Notes under the pieces: model-generated
Database searches by the model: none
What the model saw: only the letters and a program-made list of their open reading frames with translations
Told to the model about the DNA's origin: nothing
Origin: Ctena decussata
Lineage: Eukaryota; Mollusca; Bivalvia; Lucinida; Lucinidae
Reading direction: 5' to 3'
Assembly (NCBI GenBank): GCA_963989385.1
Contig: OZ022506.1
Location: 8,454,841 to 8,518,840 of the forward strand
Length of the DNA stretch: 64,000 bases
Shown here: piece after piece, positions 12,095 to 22,700 of the stretch
Layout: each line of letters opens with the position of its first letter
Numbering within the stretch: position 1 is the stretch's first letter
Made by a program: the position numbers and the translations under genes

Positions 12095-12470
12095 ACATCT
12101 CAAGAACAGTGACTGCACCAAAGCTCAAGAACCCTCTCACTGTACCAAATCTCAAGAACCCTCACTGCATCTTGTTTCAAGACTGCACTGCAAATCTCAT
12201 GAAACATGACTTCATACTTTCTCAAGAATCCTGACTGCACCAAATCTCAAGAATCCTGACTGCACCAAATCTCAAGAACCCTCGATCACAGCACCAAATC
12301 TCAAGAACCCTCGATCACTGCACCAAATCTCAAGAACCCTCACTCCACCAAATCTCAAGAACCCTCACTCCACCAAATCTCAAGAACCCTCACTGCATCC
12401 TAACTCAAGATTCATCTTAAGAACCCTGACTGCAGAAAATCTCAAAAACCCTGACTGTATCCACTGACTT
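12095..12470. repeat. 25-bp minisatellite
   Basis: The unit AAATCTCAAGAACCCTCACT plus CCACC repeats with variants of the last bases (CACTGCACC, GATCACTGC). About 14 units, best conserved between 12240 and 12400. Confidence 0.85.
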
Positions 12471-12641
12471 TTTGCAGAGACGCAACCTTGTATCAACTCT
12501 GCTTCAATGTCAACCACAGGTCAATGATAGAAAATCTGTGATCAATGTCAACGTTCAAGGCATACAGACTTGGGCTGCTGTTAGTAAATTCGACAAATTA
12601 CATGTTAAATGTTAGGTCATTGAGGATATATAATGCTATGA

Positions 12642-12838
12642 ATGCACCACCCCTGTTTAACTATGTATATACAAAGACTGTTACAAAACGAAAAAGAGCT
12701 GTTATGAAACGAAGAAGAGTCAGTTTCCAAATGACCTGATGACCAAGCCATTCGGTAACTATGACTCTTTTTCGTCTCATAACAGCTCTTTTTCATTTCG
12801 TAGCATCCTTGAAAACATAGTTAAATGGGTGTGGCACA
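12642..12838. mobile_element. Foldback MITE, termini TGCACCACCCCTGTTTAAC
   Basis: The left end TGCACCACCCCTGTTTAACT and right end AGTTAAATGGGTGTGGCACA are inverted. The inner arms carry AACGAAAAAGAGCTGTTATG and its complement, with a diverged centre. Confidence 0.75.
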
Positions 12839-12883
12839 GCCCTCCCTAAAGAAGGAGCGTTGATGATAATTCTGAGATGACTT

Positions 12884-13140
12884 GATTGATTGATTTGTTG
12901 CTTTATGTCAACGGTAAACAGCTATGGTCATGTCGGGACGGTCAGTTAACATAATTCCTGGGCAGGCTTAGACCTCCTAAGCGGTTAACAAGTACTAAGT
13001 GCACATACTTTTGCCAGAAACTGACAACTGCCCTTCTTGAATCAGCTGAAGGAGAAAAGAAAGTATGTGGCCAGACCGGGTTTCGAACCCAGGACCTCTG
13101 ACTTATGAGTCAGGTGCTCTACCGATTGCGCTACGTGGCC
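12884..13140 (-). mobile_element. SINE family A, minus orientation
   Basis: Reverse complement of the same body and tRNA-like head as the copy at 17877; the head is at about 13069-13140 with box B GGTTCGAA and anticodon-like CAT. The body carries the TAGACCTCCTAAGCGGTTAA segment. It ends in a GATTGATTGATT-like tail on the low-coordinate side. It is not a functional tRNA gene, because the head is fused to the SINE body. Confidence 0.85.
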
Positions 13141-13145
13141 TGACA

Positions 13146-13395
13146 AGTCCCAGTGACGAAATGAGCAAACTTTGCAAACAGCGTAGATCCTGATGAGGCA
13201 GCTCATCACTTTAAGCACCAGTGACGAAAATAGCATAATTTGCAAACAGCTTAGATCTAGATAATGCGGCTCACAACGACCTGCCTAATCTAGATCTACA
13301 CTGTTTGCCCTCTAGTCTTTGAATTCTCAATATGAAAAGCCAATTTTTGCAGACGTAAATTTTGTAGTCTGCTTTTTGGTGCTTAAAGAGGTAAA
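13146..13395. mobile_element. Family D: partial copy followed by a second copy
   Basis: A partial arm (13146-13206) with GCAAACAGCGTAGATCCTGA runs into a second, more complete copy (13207-13395) starting CTTTAAGCACCAGTGACGAA and ending TTTTTGGTGCTTAAAGAGG. This suggests insertion of one copy into or beside another. Confidence 0.65.
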
Positions 13396-13715
13396 GTATT
13401 GATAGTCGAAGAAGGCTCAAATACATTCTCTTCAGAGAGCTACAAGACCTACACACAATTTCCCTTGATATACAACCTTTTAAGGTTACAATCATACCCA
13501 AAGCTAGACAAACAGACTGTATCACGCTGTGAACTAAAGCTTTATAATGGGAAGATAACAAGGATTATCTAGTAGTAAGTTACTAGTAACACCTACCCAA
13601 TGTCACAAACAGTTCAATAGAACAAAGAATGTTCAATTTCACAATTAAAATATTTCTTCTTCTCAAATTCTGCAAGTCAGGTCAAGACCTAATTCCGATG
13701 GTTGCTTCTAGATGT

Positions 13716-14245
13716 GAGCCAAAACACGATAAAACCAACAAAGTGGCATGTGTGCCCAGCAAAGACTCAGATCAGCCTGGGCATCCGCCAAGTCTGATCA
13801 GAGTCTTTGCTGTGCGCTGAAAGTGTACCTAAGGGACTAAGCTACGTCCTCCATACCTAAAGCAAGAACTCTTACTTGACTTTGTGACTGCCCAGGCTGA
13901 TCTGAGTCTTAATTGGGTGCACTTGCCACTTTGTTGGTTTTGTCGTTGGTTGGTTGGTTGATTTGATGCTTAACGTCCATGGTAAACAACTAAGGTCATG
14001 TCGGGACGGTCAGTTAACATAACCACACTATTCCTGGGCAGGCTTAGACCTCCTAAGCGGTTAACAAGTACTAAGTGCACATACTTTCGCCAGTAACTGA
14101 CAACTGCCCTTCTTGAATCAGCGGAAGGAGAAACGAAAGTATGTGGCCAGACCGGGATTCGAACCCAGGACCTCTGACTTACGAGTCAGGTGCCCTACCG
14201 ATTGCGCTACCCGGCCCGGCCTGGTTTTGTCGTGTTGCGGCTCAA
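13716..14245. mobile_element. MITE family E split by a SINE
   Basis: The left part 13716-13946 has GAGCCAAAACACGATAAAAC and the family interior. The right terminus resumes at 14234 (TGCGGCTCAA) after the SINE at 13947-14221. The left flank CAAGACCTAATTCCGATGG is repeated with changes at about 14354 (CAAGACCTAATTCTAACGG), hinting at a larger duplication around the element. Confidence 0.88.
13947..14221 (-). mobile_element. SINE family A inserted into a family E MITE
   Basis: Minus-strand copy with tail TTGGTTGGTTGGTTGATTTG and tRNA-like head at about 14145-14215. It is flanked by an exact 12-bp duplication TGGTTTTGTCGT (13935-13946 and 14222-14233) that belongs to the right terminus of the host MITE (13716-14245). 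The insertion is therefore later than the MITE. Confidence 0.92.
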
Positions 14246-14498
14246 TAAGTACATGTATATGGCTCAAGTTTCCGAGAACTCCAGCCATTGAGGAACAGAA
14301 CAGAACCAGAGAACTCCACACAAATTTGGAAGTTGGTGAACTGTAAAATATAAGTCAAGACCTAATTCTAACGGTTGCTTTCAGCTTCCCTTTTTTAAGA
14401 TGTAAGCATGACCCATGTGTTTCATGACTATAGCCCTTATATTCCTGAGAAACAGAGCTTAACCCATTCCATTCGGGATACCCCTTTAGGGGTATTTA

Positions 14499-14566
14499 GG
14501 CAAACAGTTTGGATCCAGATCAGGCCCCACAAACGTGGGGCCTGATCTGAGATCCAAACTGTTTGC
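14499..14566. repeat. Family C-type hairpin, variant stem
   Basis: GCAAACAGTTTGGATCCAGA then TCAGGCCCCAC / GTGGGGCCTGA and ATCCAAACTGTTTGC. The outer stem matches the family and the inner stem differs. Confidence 0.8.
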
Positions 14567-15110
14567 TGCCTAGACATCATTTCTACAAGGGTTAGTTATA
14601 TAGACCAATATTGTCAAAATATTCTTGATTTTTGATGCAGACAACAATTTCAGCAGACAACAAAAAATACCCAGAATGCAATGGGTTAACCAGAAAACTT
14701 GACAAAAGTTTACACCGCCACCACAAACACAAGAACTTCACTTCTGCTATAGTTGCAGGTGCGACAAAAATGGCAGAAGCAGAAAAATACCTTAAAATCA
14801 CCAGAGATCTAGATTATTCTCATATCACATCCGAAATCACCATAGACATTATGCATAGACTAGACAGAAAAATTAAGTACATCCTTAAAATTAATTAACA
14901 TCCAGATGCACTGAATACTGACAGACTTATGTAATGCTGAATGGCTTATAAAATGGTGGTGTAAAGACCTTAGATTAGGACAGATAGAGACATACAGACA
15001 AGTTTTATGTCTCATGAATAGAAATTAGCAGTTTTAGTGCTAAAAGTCTGCAGAGCTTACATTCCTCGCAAACAATACTGGAATGTATTTAGCATTTTAA
15101 TCCTTAACTA
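14567..15110. other. Unassigned stretch
   Basis: An 88-codon plus-strand frame at 14632 (hydrophilic, with HRHHKHKN and DLDYSHITSEITIDIMHRLD) is not recognised and lacks splice support. It could be a decayed retroelement segment. Confidence 0.3.
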
Positions 15111-15325
15111 CAGTCAACTCTCGATATCTCAAAATCGAATCTCATCCCAAACTACTGATATCTCAAAGTAAATTTTCTGGGACCAGAAAATTTACTTTGA
15201 GATATAAGTAGTTTGAGTTAAACAGAAGTTAAAATTTAAATAAAAATATGGAATATGTCTAAACTAGATTCCTTGGTATCAGGGATAAATCGAGATATCA
15301 GTGTTCGAGATATCAAGAGTTGACT
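15111..15325. mobile_element. Mariner-type MITE
   Basis: TA-flanked termini CAGTCAACTCTCGATATCTC and GAGATATCAAGAGTTGACTG. The interior has AGTAAATTTTCTGG / CCAGAAAATTTACT. A TA target and CAGT start are typical of Tc1/mariner-derived MITEs (established knowledge). A second copy is at 56157-56378. Confidence 0.8.
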
Positions 15326-15381
15326 GTATTTCTAGTTTTAGGGGTATCTGGGCCATACTTTCATTTTTATTGTATTTGCAA

Positions 15382-15449
15382 GCAAACAGTGTAGACCCTG
15401 ATGAGATGCCACATTCTAAGGCACCATGACTGGGTCTGCACTGTTTGCA
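15382..15449. repeat. Family C hairpin, decayed
   Basis: AGCAAACAGTGTAGACCCTG ... GGGTCTGCACTGTTTGC with a mismatched inner stem. Confidence 0.75.
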
Positions 15450-15654
15450 TATGTCCCAAAACGGGTTTCCAGTCTTGATAGGGTTAAGGCAGGTGTTCAT
15501 TAGCTACCTGGTTAAGGTATTAGAGCATATTGGCTAAGTCCTTTACAAACAACACAGGACTGTATTAAAAATGTTTTTCACAGCTTTTAGAGCATTTTGC
15601 ATTCTGCATGATGTACCAAAATTTTTAGGATATTAAATTCACTCTTCATAATAT

Positions 15655-15865
15655 ATGGCTGTATCTGAAAAGCCTCTGATGGGCGCCAGCTAAGACATGT
15701 ACAACCCAGTATCATGTTATTGTATCAATGTTCTTTTGTTCATTTTACAATTGTTGTATATGTATATGTTCTTGAGGGCCTCGGGAAAGACTGGCCTCGC
15801 CAACCAAGTTACCCTCACTAAATAAAGACATTTAATGACTTACCTACTTACCTACTTAAGAAGTA
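15655..15865 (+). mobile_element. LINE 3' end with a short-repeat tail
   Basis: GTTCTTGAGGGCCTCGGGAA, then ACTAAATAAAGACATTTAAT and a repeated ACCTACTT tail. A reversed relative is at 39895-39990. No coding part is attached. The tail is typical of LINE retrotransposition. Confidence 0.55.
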
Positions 15866-16228
15866 ACCAACAATTCTGGCAAATCAAGTAAAAGAAACAA
15901 CATAAAGTCAAGTATACATTTGGGATGTCTGAAACCATATATTATTGAGAATTTGCATAAATAACTGATATAGAACAAAACAATTACATGTTAAGGCAAA
16001 TTAAACTTAAGCATAGAAGAAAACAATTACATGTTAAAGCAAAACCTAAGCAATTTACATCATCTGCGGCAAATTCAAAGAATATACCACCAATATCCCA
16101 AAGTACCAAGCTTTAGAGCAATAATAACAAAACAGCTTCTTCAGCTATTTTTGACCCAACATTATCCCCATCCTATGCCAAAAAGCATTAAGTAAGTGTC
16201 AATGCTAATTAAGTCCATAGTATACTAG
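15866..16228. other. AT-rich, small internal duplication
   Basis: AACAATTACATGTTAAGGCAAA and a near-copy about 40 bp later form a local duplication (15978-16045). Nothing else seen. Confidence 0.4.
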
Positions 16229-16434
16229 TTAACACTTTGAGCACCTGAATCGCCGAATCTGCAAACAGGGTAGATCCTGATAAGGCGGCTCATGATGAGC
16301 CACCTCATCTGGATCTACACTGTTTGCCCGCTAGTCTTTAAATCCTCAATATAATATATCCTGGATGAGGCATTTTTTTTTTAATTTTGCAGATATATAT
16401 TTTATTGTCTGCTTTTTGGCGCTTAAAGGGTGAA
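16229..16434. mobile_element. MITE family D
   Basis: Starts TTAACACTTTGAGCACC, has the centre GGCGGCTCATGATGAGCC, then GATCTACACTGTTTGCC and TTTGGCGCTTAAAGGGTGAA. CTAGTTAA on the left and GAACTAG on the right resemble a target-side duplication. Confidence 0.8.
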
Positions 16435-16574
16435 CTAGCTGAGAATTCCAGAGAACCATCAATCCTTCATGTTTGTTTTCCCTCAATCACCATCACTTTA
16501 TACACTTACAACATTCTCCAAGTTTTTCTCTGTCTGTTGTGGTCTTTCTCTGAGCTCAGTCCACAGATACTTGG

Positions 16575-16635
16575 TTAACCCTTTTGCACTCAGAACAGCA
16601 TAGAGTTTTGGCCGTTCTGAGTGCAATAGGGTTAA
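16575..16635. mobile_element. Tiny TTAA-bounded palindrome
   Basis: TTAACCCTTTTGCACTCAGA and its complement GTTCTGAGTGCAATAGGGTTAA enclose a 16-base centre. Its right TTAA (16632-16635) is also the left TTAA of the long-arm element, so the two insertions share a target. Confidence 0.75.
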
Positions 16636-17045
16636 GGTGGTGATAATCACTGATTTGGGACAAAGACAAAAATCTGCATAAAATACTCAAAATAATACTG
16701 ATCTTTCCAAAACTTAGCAGATGCCTTCTTTGTGTTGTTTCCCATAATTTAGAATCCCAAAATGCAGCATTTGTTAATGTTAAAAAGTGTTTTTATAAGA
16801 GAAGATCAAAGGGGAATTTTCTGCGAATAAATCTGAAAAAGTAATATCATTATTGAAAATATACATAGTGCTTAGAGTACCTTGTTGCATAATGGAGAGC
16901 GTGCTAGCAATTATTTTTTCAAACTCTTTCACACATTATCAGGCTGAGCAGATGAAAAAAGATGTAGTCTGTGTCCAAATTTTTTTGTCAAAACACACAG
17001 GTAAGACAGGTGATACTATTTTAACAAGGTTGAACAACGGGTAGC

Positions 17046-17629
17046 GTGTGTTTTAGTTTCACGTAGATTTAAAGAATTTGGGAATTAAATTCGTCTTTCA
17101 TTTTAAATTCTCCAAAGTATTTTTCTAGAAACTTCGACTATTGGTCGATTTTTTTTTTTGTCAACAATGGGTGCGTTCGAGTGAAATTATCGTGTACTCG
17201 AATACACGTTTTAAATTAATCCGGTCATTTCGGTTCTGCGTCGTTATATCGGCAGGCTGCTTAGCAAGTCCAACTTTAGCAGGTTCTAATGCAAAAATCC
17301 GACCCATGAACGTACGTCATTCCCCATAAATAACGATTTATTTTTGTATTTTTGCTCCTATGTCTAAACGGATGAAGAACTAAATAGTCATAGTCCCAAC
17401 GGCCCTGGCTCGAAACGACCCATTTTCTTCCAGAACGATAGTCAATACGAGTAGTCAATCGAACTCGCCCATTGAAGAATAAAGCTCAACGCACAGGGTC
17501 TTTCGAAAAGTTGGACGGACACACGGCGCCAAGTGTGTCCGGCTATGGTTACGTACCGCTGAGCCACTTTGGGAACGTCTTTAGGAGAATTCAAACTGAA
17601 CTGAACTTTCGAAAAGACAAAAATTAAAA
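17046..17629 (+). promoter_or_regulatory. CpG-rich core of the long-arm element, possible promoter and 5' leader
   Basis: The segment between the left arm and the MSKGNTRAP start is unusually CpG-rich and not obviously repeated elsewhere in the window. It includes a short hairpin-like CACACGGCGCCAAGTGTGTC near 17520. No TATA box or initiator could be assigned firmly. The role is inferred from base composition and from the start codon and splice donor downstream. Confidence 0.25.
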
Positions 17630-17656
17630 ATGTCTAAGGGTAACACACGCGCGCCA
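17630..17656 (+). CDS. Possible first coding exon (MSKGNTRAP) inside the long-arm TTAA element
   Basis: An ATG in an A-rich context (AAATTAAAAATG) opens MSKGNTRAP and ends at a good donor, CCAG/GTAAGAAAG. The 550 bp upstream are richer in CpG than anything nearby, like a promoter and 5' leader. Unspliced, the frame stays open to 17889, into the SINE at 17877. No downstream exon was found. The block lies in the core of the TTAA-bounded element 16632-18915, so it may be the element's own 5' end or a captured host fragment. This is inference. Confidence 0.3.
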
Positions 17657-17876
17657 GGTAAGAAAGGGCATTTTTTCCAGCGAAGCAGACAAATCAATTT
17701 CAATGATTCAACGAAGCTAAATAAGCTTTTAGTCTTCACAGGGCTTGAATATTTTCCCCCAAAACGTTCCAGGACCCAATTTTTCCAGAAAAAAATACCC
17801 AGGACAGGTCACATAACCAAGATGGCAAACATTTATTATGGTAAAAAATTTCAAAAATCTTCTCCCCCAGAACCAC

Positions 17877-18150
17877 GCCGGGCCGCATAGCGCAATCGGT
17901 AGGGCACCTGACTCATAAGTCAGAGGTCCTGGGTTCGAAACCCGATCTGGCAACATACTTTCGTTTCTCCTTCCGCTGATTCAAGAAGGGCAGTTGTCAG
18001 TTACTGGCGAAAGTATGTGCACCTAGTACTGGTTAACCGCTTAGGAGGTCTAAGCCTGCCCAAGAATAGTGTGGTTAGGTTAACTGACCATCCCGACATG
18101 ACCTTTTTTTTAGCTGTTTACCGTGGACGTTAAGCATCAAATCAACCAAT
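17877..18150 (+). mobile_element. SINE family A (tRNA-Met-like head), full copy
   Basis: It begins with a tRNA-like 72-nt head: box A region GCGCAATCGGTAGGGCAC, a CAT anticodon-like loop in ACTCATAAGT, and box B GGGTTCGAAAC. A conserved non-tRNA body follows (CAGTTGTCAGTTACTGGCG, then CTTAGGAGGTCTAAGCCTGC) and ends near GTTAAGCATCAAATCAACC. The flanks TCTCCCCCAGAACCAC (17861-17876) and TCTCCCCAAGAACCAC (18151-18166) are a 16-bp target-site duplication with one mismatch. It sits inside the long-arm TTAA element and is therefore younger than it. Confidence 0.9.
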
Positions 18151-18166
18151 TCTCCCCAAGAACCAC

Positions 18167-18545
18167 AAATCCTATGATCTTGAAACTTAGCATGTCGCAT
18201 CAAGGACTCAAAAGCTCAACAAAATTTATATAAATGATGACCCTGGGATGACCTTGATCTGTTTTACGGCAAGGTCAACTTTTAAGTCACTTAGGTTTTT
18301 CTATAGGAAAAAGTGAAAAAAGTTGATTTTTTTAGAAACAATGCAGTCTGCTACCTGAAAGTTTGTAGATGCAGACAACTAATTAGGTAAATGAAGCTTT
18401 AGTGAGTATTCATGGTTAAGGTCATATCTTCACCTGGGCCTAGGCCATTTTCATTGAAAAATTAAAACTCGCTTTTTTATATAAACTTGACCATCATGAA
18501 ATATTTCCGCGCTTGCGCGGGCTCTTTTCTAGTATCTAATAATTG
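18167..18545. other. Unassigned interior of the long-arm element
   Basis: AT-rich, with no open frame of note. Includes TGACCTTGATCTGTTTTACG and a short GC-rich hairpin CCGCGCTTGCGCGGG near 18508. Purpose unknown. Confidence 0.4.
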
Positions 18546-18939
18546 CGTCCAGTGTACATTTACTTTGTACATGGTTGAACATTTGAGAAAAAGCTACCGT
18601 TTTCATCTGGTCTACATTACAATTTGAGAAAGAGTTGGAGTAAATAATTGCTAGGACGCTCTTCATTATGCAATAATGCACCTTCAGCACTACGTAAATT
18701 TTCAATAACGATATTATTTTTTCAGATTTATTTGCAGAAAATTACCCTTTGATCTTTCCTTATAAAAACACTTTTTTAAGCAGCATGTACGTCTATTTTG
18801 TATTCTAAACTGTGAAGAACAACAAAAATAAGAAGTCTGCTAACTTTCAGGGAGATACTTTACTTTTTTATGGTTTTATGCAGATTTTTACATTTACCAT
18901 AAATCACCACCTTAAAAATCCAAATGAGTAAACCAGGGA

Positions 18940-19800
18940 CACTCATAAGGCAATGTTGAGAGAATCAACCAAGCACTTGTTGTGCATACTAACAGAATCA
19001 ACCAATCACTTATAATACACATCAAGCCCTTAAGAGTGCATACTGACAGAATCAACTAGGCACTAAAGAGCACACACTGATAAAATCAACTAAACACTTA
19101 AGAGTGCGCACTGGCAGAATCAACTTGGTACTTAACAATGCACACAGACAAAATTAACCACGCACTAAAGAGTGTACACTAAAACAATCAACTAGGCACT
19201 TAAGTGTTCACACTTATAAAATCAACTAGGCACTTCCGTGCACACACTGACAAAATCAACTAGGCACTTAAAGCGCACACTGAGAAAATCAACTAGGCAC
19301 TTAAAGTGCACACTGAAAGAATCAACTAGGCACTCAGAGCACACACTGACAGAATCAACTAAACACTTACAGAATCAACTAGGCATTTAAAAGTATACAC
19401 TGACAGAATCTACCAGGAACTTAAAGTACACACTGACAAAATCAACTAGGCACATATACATTGACAGAATCAACTAGGCACTTAAAGTGCACACTAGGAC
19501 AATCAACTAGGCACTTAAGAGTATACACTGACAGAATCAACTTGGCACTTAAAAAGCACACTGACAGAATCAACTAAGCACTTTAAGTGCACACTGACAG
19601 AATCAACCATACACTTTATATACTGCATTCCGACACATATAGTGCAAGAAGAAAACCAACCAAGACTGACATTGCATACTAAGAGTTTCAACCAAACACT
19701 TCCCTGCATTATGTTGCACTCTGAATCAACCAGATGCTTAGAGCCCACGAGAGAATCCACCAGGCATTTATAGTGCACACTGAGAGAATCAACCAACTTA
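18940..19800. repeat. About 34-bp minisatellite
   Basis: The unit CACTGACAGAATCAACTAGG plus CACTTAAAGTGCA repeats about 24 times with small length changes. A 93-codon minus-strand frame through it (19515-19796) is a repeat artefact. Confidence 0.9.
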
Positions 19801-20101
19801 TCTTTTATATACTCTCCGCTGGAAAGCTTGTTGTCATAGTTAGCCTACTTTCTCTCTGTTTCATCTTTACTCCTTTCTGGCATTCCTTTCTACAAGGCTG
19901 CACCCCACCCACTTATCCATTGGTCTGACTAGCTAAGCTGCTTTGAACTGAGTGCACAAATCCTAATGATCTGTAAGTATTGGCCTAATGATGCAGTAAG
20001 TATCGGCCAAGAATTTCCTTGCAAATCAGACAACAAAAGAGCAGCAAATTCTGCATTTCTGGTGAGAAATAAATTTGCAGAAATTTAATTGCCTGTCTGC
20101 A

Positions 20102-20291
20102 GTGCTCCAGATAAGAAGAGGCTGGTAACAGCGATAATTCAGGGATAATTTTCAATATTCCTCCATAAAAACGTATGTTGCGACCCCTCGCCGAGACGGT
20201 TCTAATGAGGGGTCACAACGTATGTTTTCGTTGAGAAATAAGAGGAATTATCTCTGAATTATCCTCAAAAAAAACCTAGTACCTGGAGCTC
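20102..20291. mobile_element. Foldback family B, variant
   Basis: GTGCTCCAGATAAGAAGAGG ... ACCTGGAGCTCT with ACGTATGTTGCGACCCCTC and its complement around the centre. One copy of the central arm is shortened. Confidence 0.75.
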
Positions 20292-20754
20292 TGGCTGTCT
20301 GGTCTGTTATGCCCATCAGTGTCATCAGACAGAACACTAATTATGTCAGTATTTGCAACTAATCAATCAAGCCAAGTTTCAAAACAATCAATTCACCTAC
20401 TATAGACACAATTAAAGCTGATATCGTAATTAGCATATTTTGACATGACTGACCGAACAAACAAGTAGACCCTAATCAGACTGCTCCAAGGCCAGGGAAT
20501 TCTGTTGACAATTCTGCCAGCACCTTCTGGACATACCAATTGTACTCCACCATTTTACCAAGGGAAATACTTTGGTGATTTCAAACTGTTTGCTCTAATA
20601 AAACAGCCTTCTGGGAATAATTTGCTCTTGGGAAAACAGAGATCCCACAAAAATGAAAATGGTAGATTCGCTTCCCCATGAAACTGAATCAATTCAGCTT
20701 AAGGTGTTCCAGTGTTTCTGACAACAATGGAGCTGACAACAATCAGTCAGGAAA

Positions 20755-21640
20755 GGTGGTCTGACGACTGTTGATAGGGTGGTCTAACTGCTGTTGATAC
20801 TGTGGTTTAACTGCTTTTGATTCAATGGATTAACTGCCATTGGTATAGTGGTCTCACTGCTGTAGGTATGGTTGGCTAACAGCTGCTGCTATGGTGGACT
20901 AACAGCTGTGGATATGGTGGTATAACTGCTGGTGATATGGTGGACTAACTGCTGTTGACAAATTGGCATAAATGCTGTCGATACAGTGGTCTAACTGCTG
21001 TAAATAAGATGGTCTAATTACTGTTTAAATGGTGATCTACCAGCTGCTAGTCCCATAGTCTAACTGCTACTGACACACCATGGTCTAACTGCTGTTGATA
21101 GTTGTCTAACATCTGTTGATATATAGGGCTAACTGCTGATGATACACAGGTATAACTGCTGTCAATATGGTGTTCTAAATATTGTTGATATGGTGGTCTA
21201 AATGCTCATATGATGAGGATATAAATGCTGTCGATACAGTGGCTTAACTGCTGTTGACAAAATGGCCTAACTGCAGTTGAAATGGTGATGTAACTGCTGT
21301 TGATACGGTGGTCTAACTGCTCTTGACAAGGTGGCTAAATTGCTATTGATATGCTGGCCAATATCTGTTGGTAACATTATGTTGATATGGTGGTCTAACT
21401 ACTGTTCATTGCATGGTCTAACTGCTGTTGATACAGTGGTCCACATGCTGTTGATATGATGGTCTAACTGCTTTGATACCAGGTGGCCTACCTGCTGTTG
21501 ATATGATAGTGTAACTGCTGTTGATATGGTAGTCAAATTGCTGTTGGTACAGTAACTGTTGTTTAACTGCTGTTGACACAGTGGTCTAATGCTGTTGATA
21601 TGGTGGTTTAACTGCTGTTGAAACAGTGGTCTAAATTCAG
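20755..21640. repeat. 23-bp minisatellite
   Basis: The unit GATATGGTGGTCTAACTGCT plus GTT repeats nearly 40 times with substitutions. The 112-codon minus-strand frame at its high end (21399-21737) is a by-product. Confidence 0.9.
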
Positions 21641-22088
21641 AGACAGTGGCAACTGCTGAGAACAGCAATATCTGACACTTCTTATTCTCAACTAAGAACT
21701 GTAATACAAAGAAAACAGTGTAACTGGTCAAGTTCAAAGATTCTTATATAGCACAGTTGGCTACTATTTCAACTAGGCTGGTTGGGTCAGGCAATGGCGC
21801 TGGTCAACTGACAGTGCTTGGGAGACTACTCATTTCGACAGTAGCATAGCAGAGGCTGGCTGTGCTTGCAGCAGGTGCCAGATGGATTTGCTTGGACTTT
21901 TTTACCTTTTCTATCCTATCTAACTTTTCTTTCTCCCACTGTCTGGACAGAAGTTTGATATAAATTTGTCAACTGAAATAGTGTCTCAAAGGGCAGTTAA
22001 ACCAAAAACAACCAACCAATCAAATTAAAGTTTAAACTCGTCAGGGAATATGGCAATATGTGCTGACATGCACAGATATTTCTAATCC

Positions 22089-22292
22089 CAGAGCTCTAGA
22101 TAAGAGGGCGTATTTGATGATAATTAAGGATAATTTTTCTTATTTCTCATCGAAACCATAATGTTGTGACCCCTCATCTGAACCGTCTGGTCGAGACGGT
22201 TCAGATGAGAGGTCACAACATATGTTTTTATGCAGAATTAACAAAAATTATCCCTAATTATCACCAAATACGCCCTCTTATCTAGAGCTCTG
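22089..22292. mobile_element. Foldback family B with a visible target duplication
   Basis: CAGAGCTCTAGATAAGAGGG ... CCCTCTTATCTAGAGCTCTG. TAATCC flanks both ends (22083-22088 and 22293-22298). The CAGAG terminus resembles hAT-type ends, but a 6-bp rather than 8-bp duplication is what is seen. Confidence 0.87.
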
Positions 22293-22631
22293 TAATCCCA
22301 GACACAATACTGCATGCATTGTCATTTTAAGCATCAGCGTATAGACTAGATGCCTGAAGGAAACAATAATGCTGGAGACATACGAACCTTGGAATCATCA
22401 TTCTTCTAATCTATTTTGCTGCTTAAATGCTAAACTGAACCCAGGAGTTCCACAGAAGCTTTAGAAATGTCAGGCTAATTTCGCAGAATTTTCTTGACAT
22501 TTGCAGTTTTTGTCCTTTAAATTCTGCCATCTTCCGAGTACACACATCAATCTTATCGTATCTCTGTGAAATATCATACAGCGAGTATAAATAAACGTAA
22601 ATCCACTCAGTATTCAGACAAATATGCCTGG

Positions 22632-22700
22632 GCAAACAGTGTAGACCCTGATCAGACTGCTCCTAGAGGAGCAGTCTGATCTGGGTCTGCACTGTTAGCC
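22632..22700. repeat. Family C hairpin
   Basis: GCAAACAGTGTAGACCCTGA, TCAGACTGCTCC TA GAGGAGCAGTCTGA, TCTGGGTCTGCACTGTTAGC. Near-perfect. Confidence 0.9.

Larger units (their letters stand above)
16632..18915. mobile_element. TTAA-bounded element with long imperfect inverted arms (about 330 bp)
   Basis: The left arm (about 16632-16975) and the reverse complement of the right arm (about 18590-18915) share the exact terminus TTAAGGTGGTGAT and long blocks such as AAAAATCTGCATAAAA, AGTGTTTTTATAAG and CTAGCAATTATTT in the same order. TTAA at both ends suggests a TTAA target duplication; the GG start fits Kolobok-type better than piggyBac-type termini (inference). The core holds the CpG-rich block, the MSKGNTRAP candidate exon and a later SINE (17877-18150). 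No transposase was recognised. Without the SINE the element is about 2.0 kb. Confidence 0.7.

Noticed and set aside
13069..17950. tRNA-Met-like genes at 13069-13140, 14145-14215 and 17880-17952
   Set aside because: Each is the head of a SINE with a conserved body, two of them with target duplications. The anticodon stem-loop is also irregular.
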